From assembly GCA_003640385.1 (NCBI GenBank), contig RCAB01000544.1, positions 1 through 39,700 of the forward strand: 39,700 nt of DNA, written 5' to 3'. The DNA comes from Setaria digitata (taxonomy: Eukaryota > Nematoda > Chromadorea > Rhabditida > Setariidae). Shown here in pieces: positions 23,577-36,081 of the stretch; position 1 is the stretch's first letter, and each line of letters starts with the position of its first letter. The notes under the pieces were generated by a model. The model saw nothing but the letters and a program-made list of their open reading frames with translations. It searched no databases and was not told where the DNA came from. The position numbers were made by a program, and so were the translations under genes.

Positions 23577-24474
23577 AATAGATGCATGTAAAATACACGA
23601 TCAAATTAGTATTTTAATTTTCTTTTTTCTTCTTTTTTTTTTATTTCTCCCCAACAATTTAGGGAGATTTCTTGGTGTCATATTGTTTGGTTCTATTCTG
23701 TTTTAAACTGATTTTTTTGACTGATTACTTTGATGAATGAGTACAAGTCATAGTATATTTGTTTTAAAAATTTCGAAAAATATAAGAAAGAGCTATAAAA
23801 CAAAATATTGTAATGGATTAGTAATGCTTTTTTTTCAATAAAAACGTAACTTCCTATTAATATGACGTACGCTAAGTTTTTTTTTTTTTTTTTTTGGATG
23901 GCATCCAAGAATTCAATTTAGAAAAGCGAAATACTGTAAATTTCTTTACAAAAACTATTTAAATAAAAAAAAAAAATAAAATAAAAAAGTACATTTAACC
24001 TGGGAGTGAAATTTTAAATTATTGTAGAAAAATTCGAAACTTCTCTATTTTCCACTTATAGCATACGATAGTGGAGTATTTTAAAAATTAATATCTAAAA
24101 ACTTAATTTCTCTTATTTAAGTTCTCTTTTTACTTATTACTTATTTCTTTAACAGTAAAATAAGTTTTGTTGTAATTTCGGGCAGTTAATTCTTTAAAGA
24201 ATATCAGTATTTCTGGAGATTCCAAAAGTTTACTTTATCACCAAGTTTGGTGATAATTTTTTTTTTTTTTGGGATGTTAGTAAACAAGAACATACATTAT
24301 AATTTAAAATAAAACAAAAAAAGTAAGTCCCTATTTATAAACCAATATTTAGAAGTGCAAAAGTCTATATGAATTGCGCAAAAGGTTTCAACTCACTAAT
24401 TTGTATTTTTCCTTTTACATCTTTATTTTTCTATTTTTTTTTAACCATTTGTTTGTTTATTTTTTTTGAAGCAG

Positions 24475-24617
24475 TAAATTTGACTTTAAGTGTTGCCCGA
24501 ACTTTTACTTCGATAAATACGTCTAGAAATCGACTAAAAATTTACAAATTTACTTTAAAAAGTTCAGCAATTCGGATAAACAATGGAAAGTTAGCAAGGA
24601 GAAAATGGGGAAGATGA
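24475..24617 (+). CDS. Possible terminal exon of an unrecognised gene
   Basis: After GAAGCAG a 47-codon frame in phase 1 runs to TGA at 24615-24617. It reads NLTLSVARTF..., is rich in Ser/Thr and basic residues and ends GKLARRKWGR. The lead-in is T-rich. I could not find a preceding exon ending in phase 1 with certainty (23128-23194 in one frame is the only candidate). It may be spurious. Confidence 0.2.
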
Positions 24618-24861
24618 CAAATAATCAATGAGATATGTCAGAACTGTTTAATGATTTTGTTAATTGATATGGATTCAATATGTTTCTCAATTTAATTAGA
24701 TGTAGTTTTATTTAATTGATTAAACATAATTCAAAATGATCATATGCCTTCCTAAATTATATTTTCTCATTTTCATTTCATTATTATTCTAATAAGTTTC
24801 AAGAAGGAATCGAGAAAGAATAAAAAATATTTGTTATTTCTTATTTGACCCGATCAAATAA

Positions 24862-24882
24862 AACATCTGGATACCAGATGTT
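24862..24882. repeat. Perfect short hairpin, 9-bp arms with a 3-nt loop
   Basis: AACATCTGG (24862-24870), ATA, then CCAGATGTT (24874-24882). The arms also contain CATCTG/CAGATG E-box cores. It might be a regulatory palindrome or a short stem. Confidence 0.5.
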
Positions 24883-27283
24883 ATAGCTATAATGTTTTGC
24901 AAAGATTTTTTTCAGCGATATTTTTTATGATACTTCTAAATTTAAGATTTAATTGGCAAATTTGGTTTACTGCTGCAGGCATTTACCCAGAATAAAGCAA
25001 CTACTAAACGTATTTGCAGTCTTATGAAATTTTAATTTTTCATTAAATTTAATTTTTAGAACTTTATTTTAAATGTACATTAGCCTTTTTTTTCCTTTTC
25101 ATTAAAAATACAAAAATAAATGAATTTTATTTTCAAACAATCGGATTAACAATAAAATGAAACCATTCATTCAACCAACTAAAGAATCAAGAAACACAGA
25201 AATCTAGCGATTAAATTATTTTGTAAATTTTCCTTTAAAAAAAGAAGTTCATGTTCAATCTATTGAATTTGTTAAAAAAAAAAAAAAAAAGAATGAAACG
25301 AATTTTTTCTCACTTTCTTGTTTGATTTTTCCATTTTTTCCTCTTCACAGAAAAAAAGAAAAATTCAAACAGTTAACCGCCTAAGGGTACATAAAACTTC
25401 TGTTTTTTTTTTTTTGAATAAAAATTTGCTACTGAGAAGTTTCCTAACTGCCAAATTACATCCATAAAACGAAACATTAAAATTACAGCAAATAATTATT
25501 CAAATAAATGCTGTTTGCGAACGAAACTAGTTTTGCTAATCTAAACTTATTGTTATTAAATGGTCGTTTATTATATTTTTTAAATTTAAAATTGATTATC
25601 ATTGTTGTACTGTCAACATTTTCTATTCTTATTTCCTATGCTTGCTTGAATTTTTTTTTCCCCTTAAAAATTCTTTGTTAATTTTGACGAAAAAAAAAAA
25701 GAGAAAGAAAATTATTCCGAAAAAATTCAGCAAGTTTTTAAATTTTATGAAAAATTCAGGTATTTCAAAATGTTCTTCATGTTTAAACATTGACATTTTG
25801 CCGAGAAAATTTCATATTTCAATTTTTTCTGTCGATGTGAAATAAGCAGGGTGCGTTGATAATAGGAATATATTTAACAGCTAATTGTTATCACAAAAAA
25901 AAAAAAGACAATAAAGTTTTAGAACTACATACAAAGTTGTTCTATTAAAATGATTGATAAGCAACGCCTTAAGTCAAATAATACCGCAGTTAATCACTGC
26001 AAGTTACTAATTACGTAAGGTTGCGAGTTAGTGATAAACATTTGTTTCAAAATTGAAATTATTTCTTGATTATTTTTCTGGTTATCCGTTACTACAGCTT
26101 TCATCGAAAAATAAGACAGCCAGATACTACATAAATAAATATTTTGTGATAATTACTTAATTTTCTTCCGAATTATTTACTTAATTTTTTTTAAATTTCT
26201 GCCTTTGCTAAATAATCTAATTTTTAAAAGTTGTCTAATATCAATCTTTTTTCAATCTTTTAACATGCAAGTTGATTTAAATAACAATTTCTTCTCTAAA
26301 ATACTTTTCATTATTAATTACAAAAAGGTGATGAGGGAATCAATTTATTCAGCCTATCAGTGAAAAACAAATTTATATAAAATTTGCTATATTCAAGTAA
26401 AACTAAATTCTGCCTTCTTAAAATTAATATCAAGAAAAGAAGTCAAGTATTTTAATTAGCAAATTATCAGCATCCAATGAACTGATATGTCATTCAGTTT
26501 CAAATAACTATTCTTTTGCCCTCTTACAATCATTATTAATTAATTGATGGATCAGTTTATTGAAAAAATTTTCTATAAGAAAATAAAATCACAATATATT
26601 GGTTAATTGAAAACAAATAAAAAAAAAAAAGAACATCGCACTTCGATTAAATGATCATTTTTCCCTTGCGTGTTTAAAATAAACTTTGGCAAACATACGA
26701 CAAGATTCTTAGACGTCTCCTTTAATGGCCTATGTTTTCTCATTAGATAAAGTTATTTGAGAATGATTAAAAAGCTCTTAAAATTTTCTCGCTTAGTTTA
26801 AAATTTAAAATGGAAGCAAAAAAAAATCTAAAAGAGTTTTGAACTCTTAGCTTGAAGTGACTGGTAAAAAAACTTTGCCTGCTATATTAACATTTGTCTT
26901 CCTACTGACACAATTTTGATTAAATTGATTTTGCTTTCATCATTCATCACAATAACAAGGGATGTAAAATACAGAAATTAGAAAACTAAAAGATCATTGG
27001 AGGGTTTTTCCAGAAAATTCCTTCTCGATTCTGAGCCTTCAACTCTCAACTCTGGAATTCATCAATAGCTTCTAAGCAGACAAAAATCATTATGTGGGAA
27101 TTTTTTTTTTTTTTTTTCAGCGTGGAAAATAACATATTATTGAATTGTTCAATTGAAAAATTGCAATTAAAATGATTTTCTTTTTTTCCAAAATTCTTTG
27201 TGATGAAATTTTTTTTAGATTTAAAGAACTTATTTTTGAAATGGGCTAGGAGTTAGATTTTTTTTTCGTTCCTTCGCGGAATC

Positions 27284-27571
27284 AATGATATATGATAATG
27301 AATGATGGTTGCTATTGACAAGCGGACGAAAAGCTTATCATAACGATTGATCGTTGATCAGCTGAATAGTTTCTTGCTAGCCAAGAACAAGTAGAAATAT
27401 GAGCTTCATACATGCTGTTGCTCTTTGATAAATGATTATTTGTTAACTGGAACTAATCTTATCGGTGATTAGTTGGAAATGTAAATTTTTTTTGCTTTTT
27501 TCTTAATTCAAAATTAATTTGAAATGATAACTAACAAAGCTGTGATATATGCCTCAATTTTTTTATATCGC

Positions 27572-27620
<49 letters not shown>

Positions 27621-28371
27621 TATATATATATATATATAATGTATATAAAAATTATATATATATATAATGTATATATATATATATAATTTTTATATATCAT
27701 GATATAATATAATGATATATGATAATGAATGATGGTTGCTATTGACAAGCGGACGAAAAGCTTATCATAACGATTATATATATAATATATATATAAAAAA
27801 GGATGTATATATATATATATATAAAAAAAGGATATATATATCATGTATATAGTCTATTTGAATTATATATATATATTTATATATATATATATATATATAT
27901 CCTTTTTTTTTCAAATTTTTATTTTGAAAAATATATGTATGTATATATGTACATTATATAATCTATTTGAATTGATAAACATAATTATTGGTACCTATTT
28001 TACTAAGTATTGATATTGCTGATATCACTGAATCTTTGACATCATTTTCAAAATTCCTTTTCTTTTTTTTTAAAATTTTTATTTTGAAAAAAAAAATATA
28101 TATGTATGTATATGTATATATGCACATGTATATAATCTATTTGAATTGATAAACATAATTATTGGTACTTATTTTATTAAGTATTTTCATCTAATACTAA
28201 TTGTGTTATTTTATTTTATTTTTCAATTGTTTTATTTATGTTTATCATTTCGAAAGTTACTTACGATGTTGTTACTTTTAAATGATTTAGAATGTGCAAA
28301 AAATATCACTGAATCTTTGACATCATTTTCAAAATTCCTTTTCTTTTTTTTCAAATTTTTATTTTGAAAAA
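27284..28371. repeat. Mosaic of AT microsatellites and direct duplications
   Basis: A 65-bp non-AT segment (AATGATATATGATAATGAAT... ending TAACGATT) occurs identically at 27284-27348 and 27711-27775, with TATA microsatellites between. A second block (ATCTATTTGAATTGATAAAC onward) is at about 27960-28012 and 28134-28187. A third (TATCACTGAATCTTTGACAT onward) is at about 28021-28090 and 28303-28371, with its tail also near 27901-27931. The blocks are nested, so serial local duplication, replication slippage or misassembly are all possible. Confidence 0.8.
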
Positions 28372-28947
28372 TCTTTGTTTTATTTTTTGCTAGAAACTAG
28401 AAAATTTTTATTAGAAAATGTTCTTATTGTGATCCATGGTGCTGAAAATTAGTAAATTACTAAAGCTATGTCACTGTTGTTGTTTTAGAAACTTTTCAAA
28501 ATGAAAAAATACGAAGAAAATAATGGTCTCATCAAATAATTAATGTTTTAGCTAGTTTTAGTTAGACAAAAAGAAAAAAAACATACGTTAGGAAAAGTTG
28601 CCCAATAATTATCACTATTATCATTATGAATAAATTATAATAAAAAGTATATTGCAGTATTTTGACTTCAAGGTTGTTTTTTCAACTTTAAACTTTGTGA
28701 AATTCAGCAATATTTGATTCGGTGACAAAAATGTAAAATTCTTCAGCTAAATTTTAGCTATATTTATTTTTTAACCAAATTCAGAATCATTCTTTCCTTA
28801 TCTTTTATCATCAAGTCTAAAAATGTATGTTTAAAGAATTTTTTCAAAATTTCTTAAATAAAATAACGATAAATTTACGATGAGTTTGAGAAATTTTTCC
28901 TTTTAGAAAATGTTCATTTATATTTAACATGATGCGTGTATTTTCAG

Positions 28948-29532
28948 ACCTTATTTAAAGACTATTCACTGATAATTTTTTCATTCGCTGATAAAATGCC
29001 GATAACTTTATATTATTCCCGTGAAGTAAATGTTGACGAGAAACCAAAGTAAGCTTTTTACAAAAATTTTTTTTAAAAAAAGCTAACATCGTTTTGCTGT
29101 GGCAGTTGTTACTGGAAAAGCTGAAGAGAATGGTATAAATTTTGAAATTGTGAATGGAAATTTTATAAATTTTTGATTCAAATATCTTAAAAATTTTCAT
29201 CATAAAGATGCCTATTAACATCTGTATGGAATAACAGAGAGAAAAAAAAAAAGAAGAAAAACTGCAGCGTTTAACATTACAAAATTAGTTTAATTTTGAA
29301 GTATAACCTTAAGACTTAGAAGTGATATCTGATACAGACAGTTAGTCCATCCAATTCAAAAATTAACTCATTTTAAAAAAACAAAGGTCTAGTATTAACA
29401 GCTTGGGACTCAGAAAAACGTCAACTTAGCGTGAAATCTTCGAGATTGACATCTGAAATTCTGAAATTCAAGCATCTAGTAAAAAAGTTAACATCGAAAG
29501 TTCACACTAAAGCGTCTAATATTCGAAATTAA
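28948..29532 (+). CDS. Possible short gene or gene fragment, two exon candidates
   Basis: Exon candidate 28948-29048 has a TATTTTCAG acceptor and a GTAAGC donor. It is fully open, reading TLFKDYSLIIFSFADKMPIT then LYYSREVNVDEKP. A second candidate starts at 29402 after ATTAACAG. In phase 1 it is open for 42 codons to TAA at 29530-29532 (WDSEKRQLSVKSSRLTSEIL...). Direct splicing of the two is phase 2, which instead ends quickly (NLGLRKTST, stop). Either a middle exon is missing or one candidate is false. The minus strand is also open over the first piece. No family recognised. Confidence 0.25.
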
Positions 29533-30872
29533 TACCTAATATTTTATAGATAGGATATTTTTCGTCATTATTATCATCAACAATCACCAGTAATCTTCAT
29601 TACACCCTTTTTAAAATTATTGCAGAATTTTTAGACAATTTACAATTAAAGGAAAAAAAAATTAGTCACAAATTTTTTTTATGAGTTAATTAACTATTAG
29701 GTAACTTACTTATAATAGCTTATTTGATTCAACATTTAATTTTTCCATTTTATAGCTCATATATTTCCACAAACACATATGACGTATAGTGAAAAATTAC
29801 TTAACATATTTTAATTGGTCAATAAATTACATAAAAATAGAAAATCCGAAATGAAACTTCAATTAAATAATTTAGAATATAAATCAAAAAGCTTAAAAAT
29901 AACAAAAACAAAATGTAAGTGATAAAAAAATAAAAAAAAAATCATAACAAGCATATCTAATCGATAAGAAAATGAATGATAAGGAAAGTACTTTCATCGA
30001 TGATTTTTGCAAAAATTTATGGCACAAAATATGGTGAAAAAAAAAAAGAAAAAAGAATTTACGGAAGCTGTTGAAAGAGTAAATTAATTAATGGCTGTAT
30101 TTACAAATATCTTACGAATATATTGGCGTGAGGATCGAGCAGATTGGCATATACTTTCAATCCTTAACGAAGCATTTTTTTTTTTTTTTTTTTTTTTTCA
30201 TCTCACTCTTCTCCCTTCTCTATCAATACGAAAAGAAATTTTGCAAAAATTGGAATTGATTCGCTTTCCTATTCGTTATTACGAGTTATCATTATTTTCA
30301 TTATCATTGCTGATTATCATTCTCAATAATGAGCAATCACTTCTTTCCACTAATATTTACCGTTATCATTATTAATTAATTGTCGCTATTTTTTCAAAAT
30401 ACTAAAATACACTATCTCTTAATTCAGTATTATTAATTTACCAATTATTGTTTAAATTAAAATAGTATTGCAACATCGATTAATTTTTAATATAACTTCA
30501 CTTTCATCAATATCTTTCACCATTTTTAATTTAACAGTGATTACTAGTTCTTAAAATGAAAATAGTATTTTCTTCACCAATACCACTGATTACAAATTAT
30601 TATAACTGTTGCTATAATTTAGTTAGCTTTGTTAATAATTATTGTAAATAATTCTTTTTAGAAGTTATCGGTTTATCAAATTCATTATTATTATTATCAT
30701 TATTATTATTATTATTATTCATATATTATTAATTGTTATTAGCTTTTAAAACATTCCAAATAAATCTCCGCTTCTCCCCTATAACAATTTTAAATCCTAA
30801 AATTGTTAATGATATTACTTTTTTTTCCGTTATTTTCATGCCTTCCATACTCATATCATTTATTTTTCCTTC

Positions 30873-30906
<34 letters not shown>

Positions 30907-31254
30907 TCTATACCAATCATTTCAGATTGAATTTTGTCAAAAATTTCATTTCCTCTGCTACTTCTTTTCCGACTAAAATTCAAATCAAATAACTTGTGAT
31001 ATTTTATCCTTTTTAAAAAGAAAGGCAAAAAAATAATAATTTAAATGTTGTCCGACATTTATCTAAAAATAAATTAGCACGATAGTTTCGGCAATTAGCA
31101 TGTTTTTTATGCTACTATTATCCATCAGCTATCTTTTGTATATTAGAAAGATGAGAAAAGATTAAAAACAAAATCACAGTGTTTAGTTCCAATCAATCAA
31201 ATTCTGTCTACAGAAATAATTTATTAAATCCATAAATTGTTAAAAAAAAAAAAA
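29533..31254. other. Upstream region of the four-pass membrane gene
   Basis: No confident exon. TTATCATT (AATGATAA on the other strand) occurs repeatedly at about 30286-30376, and ATT-rich microsatellite sequence lies at 30683-30725. The open frame at 30091-30375 contains a long T run and has no splice or domain support. This stretch should hold the promoter of the downstream plus-strand gene. Confidence 0.35.
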
Positions 31255-31269
31255 AAAGAAACTTTACAG
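31255..31269 (+). promoter_or_regulatory. Probable splice or spliced-leader acceptor before the four-pass gene
   Basis: AGAAACTTTACAG ends at 31269, 31 nt before the first in-frame ATG (31301). No upstream exon was identified, so trans-splicing is likely but unproven. Confidence 0.35.
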
Positions 31270-31300
31270 AATTAGCATACTAATAACGCTATACTAGAAG

Positions 31301-33266
31301 ATGAGATGTTGCAACATGCCGTGCCAAATATTTCTTACCGATGAATATGATAGCGATTATCAGTCCACTCATCGATGCTGCAGTGGTACCGTTCATATCA
31401 AAGTATTTTTTCAATTCATAATCAAATAGCAAAGAATAAGAGAAGTTTGAATTTTTAATTTAAATTTAATCTTCAATCTATTATTACATGAAATTGTGAA
31501 AATTATAGAAAGCAAAAATTTATAGTATAATTTTTCTTTTTTTTATTTTTATTTTACTTTTCGATGATAATTTGGCAATATATGAGGAAGTATTGCAAAT
31601 TTTTCTTTTAATATTAATATTAAAATGCGCAATTGCTCCTTTATGAATAACACAAATTATTCAAAAATTTCTCAATAATAATTTCGATTAGTAATACTTA
31701 AAAAAAAAGAAAAAGAAAAAGAAAAAAATATATGATTCTTCCTTTTTTTTTTTAACTTTTTTTGTTTTCATTAAATAAAGGCATTTCAGCTGGCAACATT
31801 ATATGTGGCAGCATCAGCTCTAATACTTTGTGGTTTCAATTCTATTAGCATGTGCTTTGGCATTTATTCAATTAATTTGATACTTGATATTATATTAATT
31901 ATAACGAATACAATTACTGCAATAATGATTTTCTACGCATTATATTATGAAAAGCCTGCATTTCTACTTCCATTCATTGTTGCTTCTGTTTGTTTTCCGT
32001 TCCTTTCATTTCTAATTTATAATTTTTTCTTTTTCTTTTTCTTTTTTTTTTCTTTTTTTTTTTGCGCAACTGCCCAAATTCATATTACTAATTTCTCATA
32101 TTAAAATTATATATCTTGCTCGAGCTTAATTATCTATCCATTTTAAAAGATATTGAATGGCCCGTTATTATGCGAATTTCAAATTAATAAAAAACAATAG
32201 CAAAAAAGAGGTGCATATGATTTCTTTCTTAATCTAAAACAAAAAAATTTAAAAATGATTTACGCAGTTATTAAATTTTATTTCTTTTAAGTAAATATGA
32301 GCGAAAATTAGTCAAAATTGAGAAAATTGAATGTGTTCAAACCTAATTAAAGTGTCAAATCTTTTTTTTGCTGGTGAAGTAGGCAAGATTAATTGTTTTT
32401 GAAATTGACAAGATTAATTGCGTTTCTTCCCAAAAAAAAAAAAAAAAAAAAAAAAGAAAAAAAACTGAGTCTGATAATCTTGATGAAAGCAGACGAAAGC
32501 AAGCAAAATACTATCCTCACTGAACTAATGGGAGAATTTTTCAGACTTCTAAAAAAAGCAATATAAATGAGTACCATAATGGATTAATTTTTTTATTACA
32601 AGTAATACATTTCCAAATTTGCCACCATTTTAATGATTTGGAAATATAAGATCAATAATTGTCTTGATGATAATTAACAATGCTAACGGTAGTATGACAA
32701 GTAATTGCTTTCAACTATGATTATCAATATTATCATTGAGATAGTTATTTCAGCATACTCTAAAAGAAGTTTAAATTAAATTAAATAGAGGAACAGATAT
32801 CATGCTTTTGTAATTTACTGCGAAATTGGAATTAAAATTTCAAACTAATTATGATTCTAGATTCAGCTAAAACACAGCACACGTGTTTAATAGAAGATAT
32901 AAAAATCAGAATCTGATAAGTACTGTTAGGTATAAAAATCAGAATTTGATACGTAATGTTTTTTTTTTTTTTTTTTTTCTTGTTGCAAAAATGTATTGAA
33001 CATGTTGCAATAAACTCGAAAATGCTATCTTTTGAACTGCTTTTTTAGTGCACAGCTAAATATTTGTTGAAATGAAATTTTTTCAGCTTATCAGTTTATC
33101 AATCATTCATTTTCAGATAGCTCAATGTGCAGGCTTTTTTCTCTTGGCTATTTATACAATTTATTATACAATAGTATACAAAAAACAATCATTCAATAGA
33201 AAATTTGGTTAGTTTAAAAGTGTTTATAAATGTCGGCGAAATTATTATTTCGTTATTTTCTCTTGC

Positions 33267-33297
<31 letters not shown>

Positions 33298-33907
33298 TTA
33301 TAATGAATTTTATTTTCTTGGCCTATTGATTGAATTTGCAAGTGAAAATTTATAATAAAACTAGAAACTGTAAAAGTAAAAGATATCTTATAAGTATTCA
33401 GAATCTCTTCCATTCCGACCGTTGATTGATTTAATAAGCGTTATCTCTTTGAGGACTACTAGCAAAAATGCTTGCAATATCAATTTCGAAGTGAAAAATA
33501 TTCATGCATCCGACATTTCAATTTAAATTGCTCTTGCAAACATTATTAATCCATTTTATTATCGTCATTATACGCTTGTCACATTAAATTATTAATTACT
33601 AATCAAACTAAATTTTTCTTAAATAAAATTTAAAAAAAAGAAAAAGAAGAGACGGAAGTTTTTTTTTTGGCATAGAACTAAAAAAATAAGGAAAAAAAAG
33701 AAATAAAATAATTAGATTGAAAAAATTATGATATAAAGATTTTAATTTAGTTAAATTTCAGATCAAATACTGCTAACTGTTAGTATATTTATTGGTATAA
33801 TAATTTGTGGTTGGTCACTGATGGTTACAGCTAAATGTCATAATTATTTGAAAGAGCAGAATAACAGCTCTAATTCAATTCTCAAAGAAAGATGTCTATG
33901 GCGGTGA
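31301..33907 (+). CDS. Four-pass membrane protein, LAPTM/DUF7027-like architecture
   Basis: Exons 31301-31402, 31790-31987, 33117-33207 and 33762-33907 join in phases 0, 0 and 1 to give 178 residues. The N-terminus is cysteine-rich (MRCCNMPCQIFLTDEYD, then HRCCSGTVHIK). Four hydrophobic segments follow at about residues 35-58, 61-84, 88-121 and 132-153, then a short polar tail with an NNSS sequon ending KERCLWR. A CC-G-VHIK block directly before the first helix, four helices and this length are typical of nematode tetraspanning proteins related to the lysosome-associated LAPTM/DUF7027 group; that assignment rests on memory of the pattern, not an alignment. Start: an upstream in-frame TAG at 31295 limits it to ATG 31301 or ATG 31316. 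The exon-2 donor (GTTTGT) is weak but the only phase-compatible one seen. Confidence 0.75.
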
Positions 33908-33932
33908 TATTTAATCAGAATTCAAAAATTCA

Positions 33933-33938
33933 AATAAA
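33933..33938 (+). terminator. Poly(A) signal AATAAA of the four-pass gene
   Basis: AATAAA starts 26 nt after the TGA at 33905-33907, implying a very short 3' UTR. Confidence 0.55.
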
Positions 33939-34192
33939 ATTCAATTATTACTTTTTCTTTTTCGAAAATTTCTTTTTTTTTTTGAGCATGAACATTTATT
34001 TTCGAAATGTCATTTATTATGTTTGATCACAGAACTTTCGTATTTTTGTAGCAAATGATCGTTGTCAAAAAAAGAACCTTTTTGATTAATAACTGATTAA
34101 TGATAAGGTAGTTGAGATATTGAAAATCAATTAAAACGAGAAAACTCACCTAAGTCTCGGATACCGTCAGGACCGACAAACTAAGAACTGTT

Positions 34193-34356
34193 TCATGATT
34201 CGACTGTGATTGTTGGTGGATAGCTCTTATTCGTTAATGGAGATAATTTGTCTAGTTCATTCTGACAACGAGCTAGACCCTGGCCTACTAAATAGTAATT
34301 GTGTCCAGAAAATTTCACAGATGGTGGGACAAGCGATTAATATATGTCAAAGTTAA
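34193..34356. other. GC-elevated island open on both strands
   Basis: Minus strand 34336-34193 is open for 47 codons (contains KFSGHNYYLVGQGLARCQNE, ends TITVES). Plus strand 34237-34356 encodes a 39-codon ATG-led frame (MEIICLVHSDNELDPG...). Composition differs visibly from the surroundings (from about 34140). There is no confident splice partner; the minus reading has a possible TTTAGTAG acceptor. It could be an exon of an undetected gene, a mobile-element remnant or a structured RNA. Confidence 0.3.
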
Positions 34357-34359
34357 AAG

Positions 34360-35800
34360 TGAAATCTAATAAAAGTATTAGTAGAAAAGTGCTAGATAAA
34401 TATAACGGTTAAAGTGGCGGAAAATGATAAAAAGAAAAATTAAAGAAAAATTAATTATTAGTAACAGATCTTTTCTTTTTTTTTTTTGAAAAAATGATAA
34501 GAATGTTAATTTTTAGGGCAGAAACATGCAAAAGTTTTAGGAATTAGTAAATTTAAGCTGAGAATAAAGAGGACAAATTGGATAAAATTGTTAATGAGTA
34601 CTAAATAACTATCATAATAATAATTTTACAAATAATCATCAACTAAATGTCATGTTAAGTGTTGTCAATATATTTATTTTTTATTATATTCACTTTTTCC
34701 TTTTTTTTTTTTCTTTTTTTTTCATTTTTTCCTTTAATTTGAAATATTTGCAACGTTTATTTGACTAGATGGTTTGGATTTTATTGACGGAATAAAATTT
34801 TTGCTGGGATCACTGCTAGCTTAAAGAAGGCAGATGATTTAAGCAAAACAAAAATTTATGAGCTCGTTTTGGAAAGTTAAACAAATAATTACATTATTTG
34901 AAAACTTAATATTTTTCTTCGAGTCATTGTAAATCACTTTTTGTTAAATTTGATTGTTTTTTTTTTTTTTTTTTTTATCTCAATTACAGTTTGTAAAACT
35001 ACAATTATCGTTAATAAATGATTTCTGAAGGTGTTCGTTAGGGCTTTTGATAAAATATTTTTTAAATTTTATTAATAAGAAAAAGGAAAAAACTGAAGTG
35101 AAATTTTAATTCTATTCCTTTTAAATTTTAAGAGATCAGCTTTTTCGAGAACGAATTTTATCGAATCATTCTTTTATTTATTTATTTATTTTCCAATGAA
35201 TGAAAAGAAAAATAAAAAGGAACAATAATATCAAATTTTCAATGTTAAGATAAAATATCAGTCTAAAAGTTGCTTGTCCTACTAATTCAATCTTTTCGAT
35301 AAAATATATTTCATCTTTTGATAGTTAACATTGTAGAATTTGTGTTAATTTTAAACTTATTTTCAAAATTTATATACTTGAGTTTTTTTTTTCACTATTG
35401 CTTAGACTCTCGGAATTTTATAAGCATAGAAATTATGCCAAATTATCGATAAACCAATATTAGACTACTGTTTTGAGCATTTAAAAGAAAAAGCTCTCTC
35501 ATTAATTAATTCAGCAAATGTAGAGGGAGAGAGAGAGAATAAATGGAAGGAATGAGAATAAAACAAAGCAAAATATTTGCATTATAATAAAGCGGTTTTT
35601 TTTTGCTTTCTATTCTGAAAAATTTTGGTGAATACAACAAACACTTACTTGTTGAAATTTTATTGAAAAATCAAATGGCAACTGAAATATTTAGTAAGAA
35701 ACTTATTTTAAAATGCTTGATATCAGCGAATGTTAATTATTAGCCGATTAATTAAAGCCACTATTTGACATAAGAAGCATGAAAACTACCATTTACTACT
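34360..35800. other. AT-rich spacer
   Basis: No exon supported. It holds T tracts (for example 34958-34977) and a short GAGAGAGAGAGA run at 35525-35538. Confidence 0.4.
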
Positions 35801-35801
35801 A

Positions 35802-36081
35802 TATGCACAATTATCACCAACTCATTTCTGGACTACAGTTGGCTAAACTCCTAAAAAATTGGAATTGACTTCATTTTAATTCAAAAAAAATCTGTTCATT
35901 AAGTTTATGATGCGTTTAAGCTTGCAAATGTAAGCTGAAGNGTATGCACAATTATCACCAACTCATTTCTGGACTACAGTTGGCTAAACTCCTGAAAAAT
36001 TGGAATTGACTTCATTTTAATTCAAATAAAATCTGTTCATTAAGTTTATGATGCGTTTAAGCTTGCAAATGTAAGCTGAAG
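35802..36081. repeat. 139-bp direct copies flanking N at 35941
   Basis: 35802-35940 and 35943-36081 are the same 139-bp sequence with a few single-base differences (for example CTCCTAAAA versus CTCCTGAAA). The N lies at the joint, which points to an unmerged contig overlap. Any gene model crossing here should use one copy. Confidence 0.8.

Larger units (their letters stand above)
23600..27283. other. Long AT-rich stretch, few supported elements
   Basis: Apart from the hairpin at 24862 and possible short exons at 24475-24617 and 24980-25036 (plus), nothing could be supported. Open frames at 23693-23908 (minus) and 25642-25845 (plus) consist of homopolymer-driven low-complexity sequence. Confidence 0.35.

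Noticed and set aside
23329..23604. Minus-strand frames of 83 and 91 codons
   Set aside because: They lie on the 52-bp minisatellite; the repeat simply lacks stops in those frames and the peptide repeats with it.
30091..30375. 94-codon plus-strand ATG frame
   Set aside because: It crosses a long T run coding poly-Phe, has no domain or splice support, and the opposite strand is also partly open. Kept only as a remote possibility.
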